A DNA stretch of 40,589 bases from Lentisphaerota bacterium (GTDB taxonomy: Bacteria > Verrucomicrobiota > Lentisphaeria > Oligosphaerales > JABHEG01): NCBI GenBank assembly GCA_018676675.1, contig JABHEG010000062.1, positions 1 to 40,589 of the forward strand, read 5' to 3'. The position numbers were made by a program, and so were the translations under genes. Shown one piece after another: positions 1 to 7,502 of the stretch. Position 1 is the stretch's first letter. Each line of letters starts with the position of its first letter. The notes beneath the pieces are model-generated. The model ran no database searches. It saw only the letters and a program-made list of their open reading frames with translations, and was not told the origin of the DNA.

Positions 1-51
1 AGGACCGCTGACGCCGCGGCCCGATCCCCTCATCCACACCCACAGCAACAA

Positions 52-90
52 GAACCGCACCGTCCGTGCAAAGCCACGGCGGCGCGGTTC
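52..90 (-). terminator. Stem-loop, probable terminator of the small zinc protein gene
   Basis: An inverted repeat pairs 52-68 with 75-90 around a six-base loop. The arms match over about 16 bases with one mismatch and one bulge. It lies 13 bases beyond the stop of the minus-strand gene at 104-310, the usual place for a factor-independent terminator. The T tract after the stem on the minus strand is poor (TTGTTG), so termination may be weak or factor-assisted. Confidence 0.4.
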
Positions 91-103
91 ACTCTACTGC
101 GCC

Positions 104-310
104 CTACGTTTGCTTCATAGGTGGAACCGCCGTACGCTTACGCTGCTCTGAAGAGACGAAGCTCTCAACCGCAGCCAATGCGCGTTGGTAGCAGACCGGG
201 CAATACCCATGGGAGTAGAGCGCCATTCCGGCCTCATCCTGCATCCACTCGCAGCCGTGTTTGACTCGTCCGCAAACGCAGCACTTGACCTCCACTTCAG
301 TTGTTCTCAT
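104..310 (-). CDS. Small double CxxC zinc-knuckle protein (SHGYCP motif)
   Basis: A 68-aa soluble protein of unknown function. It has two cysteine knuckles, C10-C11-V-C13 and C37-P-V-C40, which together could bind one zinc ion. The second knuckle sits in Y-S-H-G-Y-C-P-V-C. A similar 'SHGICP' signature is known from short stand-alone proteins and from C-terminal tails of sensory and response-regulator proteins in PVC and delta-proteobacterial genomes; that likeness is from memory, not a search. The basic tail after residue 55 has no clear feature. The ATG is supported by AAGGA eight bases upstream on the minus strand. It is divergent from the sigma factor gene, so they may share a control region, but nothing in the sequence links their function. 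Confidence 0.65.
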   Translation of the reverse strand: MRTTEVEVKCCVCGRVKHGCEWMQDEAGMALYSHGYCPVCYQRALAAVESFVSSEQRKRTAVPPMKQT

Positions 311-460
311 TGCTCACATCCTTCACATTCCGAGCGAATCCCTGCCCGGCAGGAGCAGCTCTCTGCTGCAGCCTGTTGGCTCTAGTCAGGTAAACGCAGA
401 CGGTCGGGATGTGTCTACAGGTGCGTGGTAAAATTCTCTGCGGAACAACTGGCTGGCCAC

Positions 461-511
461 CTATTCGGCTCTGTCCCGCCTCTCTAAGGGCAACCGTGAT
501 GCAATCGACAT
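461..511 (-). other. 16-codon leader-like ORF with full Shine-Dalgarno
   Basis: On the minus strand a perfect AAGGAGGT (plus 520-527) stands eight bases before an ATG at 509-511. The frame reads MSIASRLPLERRDRAE and stops. It sits upstream of and co-oriented with the small zinc protein gene, about 150 bases away, so it could be a leader peptide. It has no run of codons for one amino acid and no obvious attenuator after it. The ribosome site overlaps the start region of the divergent sigma factor gene. It may be chance. Confidence 0.2.
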
Positions 512-519
512 GGTATAGT
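511..519 (+). promoter_or_regulatory. Extended -10 promoter of the sigma factor gene (leaderless candidate)
   Basis: TGGTATAGT matches the extended -10 consensus TGnTATAAT at all but one position. No good -35 box lies 17 bases upstream, which fits an extended -10 promoter. Transcription would start near 526-528, essentially at the ATG of the sigma gene, and the bases before that ATG read CCTCCTT, the wrong polarity for a ribosome site. This suggests a leaderless mRNA. The same nine bases recur at 23307-23315. Confidence 0.4.
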
Positions 520-527
520 ACCTCCTT

Positions 528-1208
528 ATGACCGAGCCATCGGACAGTTCAGCGCTTGCCCAGTCCCCCGACGGAGACACAGCGTCCGCCAGTGATCTTG
601 ATGAACGTTTCCGCAGCGGGGATGTCGAGGCCCTGGGAGAAGCGTTCGATGCGTGCCGACCACGACTCCAGCGGATCGCCGAGTTCCGCCTTGATGGAAG
701 ACTGCGGGCAAGAGTCGACGCAGATGACATCCTTCAGGAGACGTTCCTTGCGGCTAACCGCAGACTTGGGCACTACGCCAAAGGACCATATACCTCTCCC
801 TTTCTCTGGCTTCGAGCTATCCTGACGCAAACCCTCATCGACGTCCACAGGCGCCATGTCGGTGCCCAGATGAGAGCTCCTGAGCGCGAGGTGCCCCTCG
901 ACGCTCCTCAGTTCCCCCAGGCCACCTCCACAGCCCTCGCGATCCAGCTTGTGGGCAATGCGACATCCCCTGGCGAGGCGGCGGCTCGAGCCGACATGAT
1001 GGCGATGATGGAAAAGGCCATCGCAGACATGGACTCCATCGATCAGGAAGTGCTGGCCCTGCGGCATTTCGAAGAACTCTCCAACAGAGAAGTGGCCGAC
1101 ATCCTCTCCATCACGCAGAAGACAGCAAGCATACGCTATGTGCGAGCACTCCGACGCCTCCGCGTGATATTGGCTGAAAAGACCGGCTTCTTTCGCCAGT
1201 CGCACTAA
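528..1208 (+). CDS. ECF-type RNA polymerase sigma factor, planctomycete-type
   Basis: A 226-aa sigma-70 family protein that would direct RNA polymerase to alternative promoters. Region 2 is at about residues 36-105, with the family-typical R-V-D-A-D-D-I-L-Q-E-T-F-L (62-74) and F-L-W-L-R. Region 4 is at about 155-215, with the helix-turn-helix around S-N-R-E-V-A-D-I-L and T-A-S-I-R-Y-V-R-A-L. This layout, a long linker with T-S-P and a region 4 starting L-x-x-M, fits the ECF branch common in Planctomycetes. There is no ribosome site before the ATG; see the promoter at 511-519. The stop TAA overlaps the ATG of the kinase gene as TAATG, so translation is probably coupled. In planctomycetes such sigma factors are often encoded next to Ser/Thr kinases; control by that kinase is an inference. 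No anti-sigma factor gene is present. Confidence 0.88.
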   Translation: MTEPSDSSALAQSPDGDTASASDLDERFRSGDVEALGEAFDACRPRLQRIAEFRLDGRLRARVDADDILQETFLAANRRLGHYAKGPYTSPFLWLRAILTQTLIDVHRRHVGAQMRAPEREVPLDAPQFPQATSTALAIQLVGNATSPGEAAARADMMAMMEKAIADMDSIDQEVLALRHFEELSNREVADILSITQKTASIRYVRALRRLRVILAEKTGFFRQSH

Positions 1209-3169
1209 TGGCCGGCAAACGCCCCATGAGGCCCTCAATGAATGACGCTGCTTCAGAACGCGACCGGCTGGAAGTACTCGCGTCAGAGTTCATGGATCGA
1301 CTGCGACGCGGCGAATCACCCTCGGCCTCCGAGTATGCCGAAGAGCACCCCGACCTGGCTGCAGATATCCTTGACCTCTTCCCCACGATCGTGGCCGCCG
1401 AAGGACTCAAGACGCGCCGGACAGCTCCACTCCCAGATCAGACAACAGTGCTTGTTCTCCCGGATCCGCCTGCGGGTGCGCCCTCTCCGTTGCAGTCCTC
1501 ATCATCCCCACTCGCCTCCTCCGGCCGCGTGAGAACAGGAACGCAACTGGGCAAATACACGCTGGGTGAGAAGCTTGGCCAGGGAAGCCTCGGGACAGTG
1601 TGGCGGTCGGAACACCCGGATTTGGGGATTCCAGTGGCGGTGAAGGTGCTTCACGCCAACGTGCTTGAACACAGCGAGGAACACATTCAACGCTTCCTTC
1701 GGGAAGCGCGTACGGCAGCACTCATCAACCACCCAAGCGTAGTGCGCATTTACGATGCCGGTGTCGACCAGGGATTGCACTTCCTCGTCATGGAGTTCAT
1801 TGAAGGGGGCACGGTCGGCCAGTTGCTGCATGATGCTGGAGGGAAGCTGCCCGTGGAGAGAGCCCTTGAAATCACCATGGCCGTCGCTTCAGCTCTGGAA
1901 GCAGCAGCCGAGTACGGTGTGGTCCACCGGGATATCAAACCGGACAACATCGTGCTCGATGGTAAAGGAGCTCCGAAACTCGCGGATCTCGGTCTGGCGA
2001 AACAAATTACCGGCTCCGAAATGGACAGTGTGACCGCAACGGGAATCGGCCTGGGGACGCCGCTCTACATTGCCCCGGAACAGGCGATGGGGGGCACGCC
2101 TGTCGACACCCGCGCAGATATATATTCTCTCGGTGCCATGCTCTACCATATGGTGACCGCACATCCGCCCTTCTCTGGGGGCACCATGTTCCGGATCATT
2201 GATGGCCACCTCCATGAACCGGTGATGGACCCCAGAGAACGCAATCCGGGCCTCCCGGAAGCCCTGTCACAGCTGATTTGTCGCATGCTGGAGAAGTCAC
2301 CGGCGGATAGGTACCAGACGGCTTCCGAGCTGAAGGCTGACCTGCGTCGTCTGCAGAACGGTCTCTCTGTGAGCCCTCGGTCACCGACGTCACCTCTTCC
2401 GCCCTGGCGCACGATCGTCGTTTCCTCTCTTATCATCCTGCTCATAGTGGGAACGTTTGTCTCCACACTTATTTGGAGCGGTAAGAACGGTCAGCGGAAC
2501 ACCGGCCTCTCTTCCTCACCCGGGCCCGGAGGAAGAGATGGGGGAGCCTTCGGGGCACGCCATGAGCGTGAGGATGAGCTTGAGGTGGTCTCCGCAGAAG
2601 ATAGTGCCATTCACCCGAGGGACTGGGATGTTCTCGTCGGAGAACTCCGCCCTGGGGTCTATCCTGAGCCACTGGCGAACGAGGAGTACGATTACCATGA
2701 TGGCATCCTGAACGTGTTGGTAAATCTTCAGGGTGTGCGACCTGTGAACCTCGTGTATGCCCCCGTTCTGATCAGGAATCCGTTTGTGCTGACGCTTGAG
2801 GCCAAAGGTGTTATGGAGTGCGGCTTGCTGCCCGCGCGCGAAGAACGTGCTGAGTGTCGAATTCGCCTCCATGCCCCGGGGGCTGAGCCGCCGCCCACAC
2901 CCAAGTGGGAGACGATCGTGATCACTGGGGGGGAAGAAGGCATCACCTGCACTGTAGACGGACGCCCTGCCCACGATATCGAGGGTAAACGCACGACTTC
3001 CGGGCGCTTCGTGATCTACCTCGCGGCCGGTGCGACTTGCTCGCTTCGGACGTTCTCTCTCGCAACTCGCCGCGACTCGCACCCCCGGTTCGATGACTTC
3101 CCGCCGCGAACCCCAGGGAACGGACCGCGTCGCCGACTTCAGCCCGGCGGGCCTCCGCCACGCAGGTAG
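1208..3169 (+). CDS. Transmembrane PknB-like Ser/Thr protein kinase
   Basis: A 653-aa Hanks-type kinase. Residues 18-67 form the short acidic-helical segment (E-x-H-P-D-L-A...L-F-P) seen before many planctomycete kinase domains. The kinase domain spans about 117-382: glycine loop G-Q-G-S-L-G (124-129), ATP lysine K146 in VAVKV, catalytic H-R-D-I-K-P-D-N (240-247), D-L-G (260-262) in place of DFG, and A-P-E (289-291). A proline-rich linker precedes one membrane helix at about 402-423, so the kinase is cytoplasmic. The C-terminal 200 residues would be extracytoplasmic; they look beta-rich and end in a basic Pro/Arg tail. Its last strands (SGRFVIYLAAG) recall LamG/DUF1080 sandwiches, which I hold weakly. 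It overlaps the sigma gene stop by one base; the sigma factor is the obvious candidate partner. Convergent with the gene at 3208. Confidence 0.9.
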   Translation: MAGKRPMRPSMNDAASERDRLEVLASEFMDRLRRGESPSASEYAEEHPDLAADILDLFPTIVAAEGLKTRRTAPLPDQTTVLVLPDPPAGAPSPLQSSSSPLASSGRVRTGTQLGKYTLGEKLGQGSLGTVWRSEHPDLGIPVAVKVLHANVLEHSEEHIQRFLREARTAALINHPSVVRIYDAGVDQGLHFLVMEFIEGGTVGQLLHDAGGKLPVERALEITMAVASALEAAAEYGVVHRDIKPDNIVLDGKGAPKLADLGLAKQITGSEMDSVTATGIGLGTPLYIAPEQAMGGTPVDTRADIYSLGAMLYHMVTAHPPFSGGTMFRIIDGHLHEPVMDPRERNPGLPEALSQLICRMLEKSPADRYQTASELKADLRRLQNGLSVSPRSPTSPLPPWRTIVVSSLIILLIVGTFVSTLIWSGKNGQRNTGLSSSPGPGGRDGGAFGARHEREDELEVVSAEDSAIHPRDWDVLVGELRPGVYPEPLANEEYDYHDGILNVLVNLQGVRPVNLVYAPVLIRNPFVLTLEAKGVMECGLLPAREERAECRIRLHAPGAEPPPTPKWETIVITGGEEGITCTVDGRPAHDIEGKRTTSGRFVIYLAAGATCSLRTFSLATRRDSHPRFDDFPPRTPGNGPRRRLQPGGPPPRR

Positions 3170-3207
3170 CATCCGGTGAAGGTCAGAGAACGAAAGAGCA
3201 GGAGCAG

Positions 3208-4476
3208 CTACCGGGTCTCGAGAATCTCGATTTCAGGCATTGAGAGGTAGAGAATGGGCATATCCCCGGTCTCTGTCGTGAAATAGGGGATGTGGAAAAC
3301 TCCGCACGGGACGCGCCCCCCGCCCGTCGGATCAACCTGCTGCCATGTCTTGCCCTCCATCAGCACTTCTGCCCAGACATGGCCACATCCACCGAACAAC
3401 CATCCACCGACCTGCCGTGCCGGAATCCCTGTTGCTCGACAGAGAGTCACGAAGCAGTCTGACGAGTCCCAACAGTGCCCGTATCTCTGCCCCAATACCC
3501 GTTTGACTCCCCAGCGAGATCCCCGCTTACCTGAAGATGCGATGTTTCTGTTGGGCTGCAGCCACCGCAGAATGGCCTGTATCTGGTCTGCCTGTGTCTC
3601 TTTGCCTGCGGTGATCTCTTGGGCCAGGGCCTGGACCTCGGGGTCGTTCACCGGCCAGTGGTCGGTGGCGACAAGCAGATGCCTGGCCCGACTGCGGTCA
3701 GCCGGTGTCTGACCACTGCTGTTGCAGCTGATCTCAGCCTGGAGCTGTACAGACGGCACTCCAAGTACGGCCGGTAGCCCCTCGAACTCATATCGGGCCG
3801 TGCCCTGCCCTGCCCTCACGGTTTTCCGCGGGGGAGGCCTGAAGACATACCGGGCCGGACGAAGGAAGGCCCGATCGCTCCGGAGTGAGAGCGTCCTGCC
3901 GAAGGAAAACGCCTCCAGAAGTTCCTCAACTCGCCCCTTCGAGTCAGCGCCTGGGGTTCGCGTGTTCGCCTTGAAGAAAACGTTGGAGAGCTCGTTGAGA
4001 GACATGTAGTCCGCTTGCTCAACAGTCGCGAGTTGGGCAGTGACTCGGTAACGCACTCGCGCAGGCTTCTGCACAAAACCAAGCTCGTAGGCTGTTCGTA
4101 TGGCCGTGCTCGGGGTTGTTCTGCAGAACTCAATCACGCGCTGCCCACGAAGCAGGCAGAAGACGGGGTTGCCTTTCATCGCCGTGATCACCTTGTGGAG
4201 CGTCGCCGCCTCCGCAGCGGTACGCGTCTCCATAATGTTCACCCGGATGGAAGCCCCGTTGACCTTAAGGAAGGTGTTGGAGAGCTTTGAGAGCGGCGTT
4301 CCAAGCTTCTGGGCGATGGACGATCTTTGCACGCCCGACACCAGGTAAGATCGGGTGATCGAGCACCCAGGGGGAAGATCCGAGAAGCAGCTGTCAACCG
4401 GCTCAGCCGCCCGTCCCACGTGCACGAGAGGGAGAACCAGCGCAACTGCAACACGTACCCGTGGAAAGCTGTTCAT
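3208..4476 (-). CDS. Secreted transglutaminase-like cysteine protease-fold protein
   Basis: A 422-aa protein with a signal peptide (about residues 1-24, hydrophobic core VAVALVLPLV, ending G-R-A-A). The C-terminal transglutaminase-like core has the full triad: C335 in Y-G-H-C-W-D-S-S-D-C, H366 in G-H-V-W-A-E-V and D382 in Q-V-D-P-T-G. Such domains hydrolyse or cross-link amides; bacterial substrates are mostly unknown. The first 230 residues are unrecognised and contain L-S-N-x-F-x-K-x-N twice (about 65-73 and 163-171), perhaps a duplicated module. I start at this ATG rather than further upstream because it gives a clean signal peptide and has AAGGAAGG ten bases before it. It starts 22 bases after the stop of the heparinase-like gene, so it is the last gene of that operon. 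An extracellular role near the polysaccharide lyases, for instance on glycopeptides, is inference. Confidence 0.8.
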   Translation of the reverse strand: MNSFPRVRVAVALVLPLVHVGRAAEPVDSCFSDLPPGCSITRSYLVSGVQRSSIAQKLGTPLSKLSNTFLKVNGASIRVNIMETRTAAEAATLHKVITAMKGNPVFCLLRGQRVIEFCRTTPSTAIRTAYELGFVQKPARVRYRVTAQLATVEQADYMSLNELSNVFFKANTRTPGADSKGRVEELLEAFSFGRTLSLRSDRAFLRPARYVFRPPPRKTVRAGQGTARYEFEGLPAVLGVPSVQLQAEISCNSSGQTPADRSRARHLLVATDHWPVNDPEVQALAQEITAGKETQADQIQAILRWLQPNRNIASSGKRGSRWGVKRVLGQRYGHCWDSSDCFVTLCRATGIPARQVGGWLFGGCGHVWAEVLMEGKTWQQVDPTGGGRVPCGVFHIPYFTTETGDMPILYLSMPEIEILETR

Positions 4477-4498
4477 GACTCGCTCGCCTTCCTTAGGC

Positions 4499-7447
4499 TC
4501 ACTCCGCAAGCATCGGGACGACGGTGTCATCCGATCCCAGGTCCACAACGTGCCCCCCAACCCGGATGGTTCGTCCCTCGAATGCTACGTGCTCTTTCTG
4601 TTTGCCTGCGCCTACAAGTTGGTGAACGGCTACGAAGCGTGTTCCGGACGAGCGGCGACGCACCCTCAGCGTTCCCCAATGCTGCGCCAGACGAGCACCA
4701 CCTGGCGCATCCGACTGGATCACTTCTGTGTTCGGTTCGCCCTGCATGGTCACAACCAGCCGGGCGCAGGGGGAGTCTGCCCCGGTCTTTCCGAATCGCC
4801 AGGCAGCAGACCACGAGTCGGGTGTCACACGCCCCCGGAGATTCTTCAGGTATGTGTAAGGAGCAGACAACGCCTTCTCGGTAACCGGCTCTGCGTCTCC
4901 TTTGAGGCTCAGCGCACCATCAGCGCGGAGGAACCAATCAATGGTGTCAGACTTGTCTCCCTCGATCACAAACTCATCGACGAGGAAGCCATCCCCGAGA
5001 AGCAGCCGGCGCGTGAGTACGAATCCAGGGTAGACACTCTCCGTAGTCCCGACCGCTGCGCTGTACCGGCCATTGGTCGTGAAGTCCAGGAGCCGGCCGT
5101 TGCGGCCAGCCATGTTCTTTCCGCCGATGGTCACGGTGTTGTGAGCAGGAGTCGTCTTGTAGTATCTTGGATGCAATGGGTTGGCATACCCGGTCGTTCC
5201 CAAGTCCGGGCACAGCTGTCGACCATGGCCAAAGAGGATCAGCTGCAGTTTGTCCGGATGTCCATGCCCGCCGCCGTGCTCACCATACTCAAGCATCGCA
5301 CAGATGGCCTCGTCCCCAACTCCACGACGCAGAACCGCGAGTCCGGCCCCCTTCAAATCCATGCTTGGGGGGGGCACGAAGGCATTGCTCTCAGGCAAGG
5401 CTTCACCGAATTGCCACGCGTCTGTGCCGCCTCGGGTGGCCCCCATTGCGTAGCGCTTCTTGAGCGCGCTTACAGCAATGGGGTCTTCATACCAGGCTGC
5501 AGCAAGTTCCAGTCGGGATGGCGAGATTGCCCGGGTGCTGAAACCACCATCATTCAGCGAAGGAGGGACTAGGTTAGGAAAAGCGATAAGGAGTGGGAAC
5601 AGCAGCAACTTCCGGACCTGTGGCATTCTGTACAGATCGTCCCCCGCGTGCATGGCGGCCTTTAGCTGGCCACTGATCGCACTGACGGTGTAACTGTGGT
5701 AGCCCATGGACCGTTCATACCACATCCCATCTTCCAGCACCCCCTTCTCCATCTGGGCGACGAACCCATGCTTGTCATCCCGTGCGAAGGCAACCAGTTC
5801 AGGATCACCAACGAAGTAACCCGCTGCCGCCCAACAGGAATTGTGCCAGCAACGGATGTTGTGGATGCCGCCACGGTACTTGCGCGTGTAGAGCGCTCCC
5901 GCGTAGATCAGATCCCGCTCAATATGCAGGGCTTCATCCCTTGTCATTGCCGGGTAGGCAAGGTCTGCTGCCTCGATCACTTTGAGCAGCCACACGCACT
6001 CATCCAACGTCTGCGAAACAACTTTCCCTCCCTTGTCGGCCATGGGGAACTCCGCATAGTGATCCGCGTACCACGTCAGGATCTCGATGGCCCGACGCGC
6101 GTACGTCTCATCCCCGGTGATTTGGTATGTGAGGGCCAGGTTCCGAGCGGCATTGGCGTGGTCGCCATGCACCTTGGACCAGTATACGTGGAAGAGTGTG
6201 TCCGTGTCCCAGACCTTGCTGCAGCTTCGGCAGACATGACGCCTGGGGCCCTCCATGCTGAGGCGCCCCCCACATGCCGAACACCCGTAATGATGCCACC
6301 ACCATCCGGAGATCACTTCCGGCGTGAACGTCCGCTTCAACCACGAGTCTGCCTGGGCCTTCATGCCGTCAAATGTTCGTTTCGCCCAATCATAGATCAC
6401 AATCTTCTCCCGCATCCGGTTCAGCTCTTCTACGGAAAAGAACAGGCTGGGATGAGTAGGGCGTTCGGTCAGTTCCATGGTCCGTGTTCCCGTCTGCAAA
6501 CCGGCATCACGGCCTTCAGAAGCACGTGCACGTGCCTCGAGCCGGGATCGCGCAGCCGTTCCGGGAATCGTCGCGCTGTAGAGCCCGGCGGTTGAGTTCA
6601 GGAGCGGGAGCTGAACCCACGGAATCTCCTCATCTGCGGTCCGGTATTCGAGCACGAAGCGAGTCGTGGGATCGTCAGAAGAAGCCGCGACCTCGAGTGT
6701 CAGCGGTTCTTCTTCATATATAAACCGGGGCCATTCCCGTGCCTCGATGTATGGAAGAGGATCCCCCAGCCAGAGATCATCGAGACGCGCCCATTCGTCA
6801 TTCCCTTCGTGCCACGTCACAAAGGAAACGGCTACAATGACGTCCTTTCCAGCATTGCGTCTGAGCGCACCCCACAACGCCGTGCCGCCTGTGCGAGCCA
6901 TTCTCCACGTCGTCACATCCTCGCCCTGGGGATGGACAACGTCCTGGAAGATGTCGCCGCGTGCAACGGTGTTTGTCGCCGTGGTCCGATCCCGTGAGAG
7001 GCCATCCCATACCTCGGGGCTGAACACACAGAGCGCCACCATGCCGCTCCGGTCATCCCCGGAGCAGTAGGCCTGATAGCGAATCGCCAGGTCGAGTGGT
7101 GGAAGCTCGTTCGGGAGAGCGATCCGCTGCCCGATCAAGATCGCTCCGGCGGCAGGTCGCACTTTCTCGATCGAGAGGTAGCGGTCCTGCGCCTCCGGCT
7201 CGTCCGTTGCCCGTGAGATACAACGCCAGTTCGGGCAGACATTGGGGTAGTTCCCCCCCTTGTGACCGAAGCGGATTTCCCACACGCCGGGCGCATTCTC
7301 TCTGTAGGCATCAAACGAATGGTCCTGCAAGAGCCCCTGCCTGGCGCTCGCCTGCGACATCAGGGCGCACATGACCATGCACCACAGCGCCATCACCAGT
7401 GACAGGCAGGGAGGCTGTGAGTCGTCCGGATTCATCTGGTTCTTCAT
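4499..7447 (-). CDS. Heparinase II/III-family lyase with zinc ribbon, exported
   Basis: A 982-aa exported protein with a signal peptide at about residues 1-36. Residues 37-330 are beta-rich accessory regions, with an Ig-like stretch near 235-325. From about 335 to 690 comes the alpha/alpha toroid of uronate lyases: N-I-R-C-W-H-N-S (530-537) and M-W-Y-E-R-S-M-G-Y-H-S-Y (575-586) hold likely catalytic Asn, His and Tyr. The heparinase II/III beta-sandwich follows, with H-G-G-G-H-G-H-P-D-K (724-733) and A-H-N-T (768-771). A zinc ribbon, C389-x2-C392 and C406-x2-C409, is inserted early in the toroid. The family cleaves uronic-acid polysaccharides (heparin, alginate, related glycans) by beta-elimination; the exact substrate is not readable here. 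Followed after 22 bases by the transglutaminase-like gene and preceded at 55 bases by the metallohydrolase gene. The first ATG is used; an ATG at codon 5 is possible. Confidence 0.85.
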   Translation of the reverse strand: MKNQMNPDDSQPPCLSLVMALWCMVMCALMSQASARQGLLQDHSFDAYRENAPGVWEIRFGHKGGNYPNVCPNWRCISRATDEPEAQDRYLSIEKVRPAAGAILIGQRIALPNELPPLDLAIRYQAYCSGDDRSGMVALCVFSPEVWDGLSRDRTTATNTVARGDIFQDVVHPQGEDVTTWRMARTGGTALWGALRRNAGKDVIVAVSFVTWHEGNDEWARLDDLWLGDPLPYIEAREWPRFIYEEEPLTLEVAASSDDPTTRFVLEYRTADEEIPWVQLPLLNSTAGLYSATIPGTAARSRLEARARASEGRDAGLQTGTRTMELTERPTHPSLFFSVEELNRMREKIVIYDWAKRTFDGMKAQADSWLKRTFTPEVISGWWWHHYGCSACGGRLSMEGPRRHVCRSCSKVWDTDTLFHVYWSKVHGDHANAARNLALTYQITGDETYARRAIEILTWYADHYAEFPMADKGGKVVSQTLDECVWLLKVIEAADLAYPAMTRDEALHIERDLIYAGALYTRKYRGGIHNIRCWHNSCWAAAGYFVGDPELVAFARDDKHGFVAQMEKGVLEDGMWYERSMGYHSYTVSAISGQLKAAMHAGDDLYRMPQVRKLLLFPLLIAFPNLVPPSLNDGGFSTRAISPSRLELAAAWYEDPIAVSALKKRYAMGATRGGTDAWQFGEALPESNAFVPPPSMDLKGAGLAVLRRGVGDEAICAMLEYGEHGGGHGHPDKLQLILFGHGRQLCPDLGTTGYANPLHPRYYKTTPAHNTVTIGGKNMAGRNGRLLDFTTNGRYSAAVGTTESVYPGFVLTRRLLLGDGFLVDEFVIEGDKSDTIDWFLRADGALSLKGDAEPVTEKALSAPYTYLKNLRGRVTPDSWSAAWRFGKTGADSPCARLVVTMQGEPNTEVIQSDAPGGARLAQHWGTLRVRRRSSGTRFVAVHQLVGAGKQKEHVAFEGRTIRVGGHVVDLGSDDTVVPMLAE

Positions 7448-7502
7448 TAACGGGATCGAGTCCTGTCTGATTTAGGCGCATGATGCTGGCTGGCCACTGA
7501 AA

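Noticed and set aside
549..1238. 229-codon minus-strand frame
   Set aside because: Antisense to the sigma factor gene, which has full region 2 and 4 motifs. No ribosome site and a low-complexity product.
3001..3169. Possible frameshift at the Pro/Arg-rich end of the kinase
   Set aside because: The tail looks odd, but the frame closes normally 38 bases before the convergent gene and basic, proline-rich tails are common in such kinases.
4355..5572. 405-codon plus-strand frame
   Set aside because: It runs antisense to the heparinase II/III-like gene, whose motifs and signal peptide are clear. GC-rich DNA gives long antisense frames; the product has no recognisable domain and no ribosome site.
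5696..6595. 299-codon plus-strand frame
   Set aside because: Antisense to the same lyase gene; composition mirrors the coding strand and no family features are seen.
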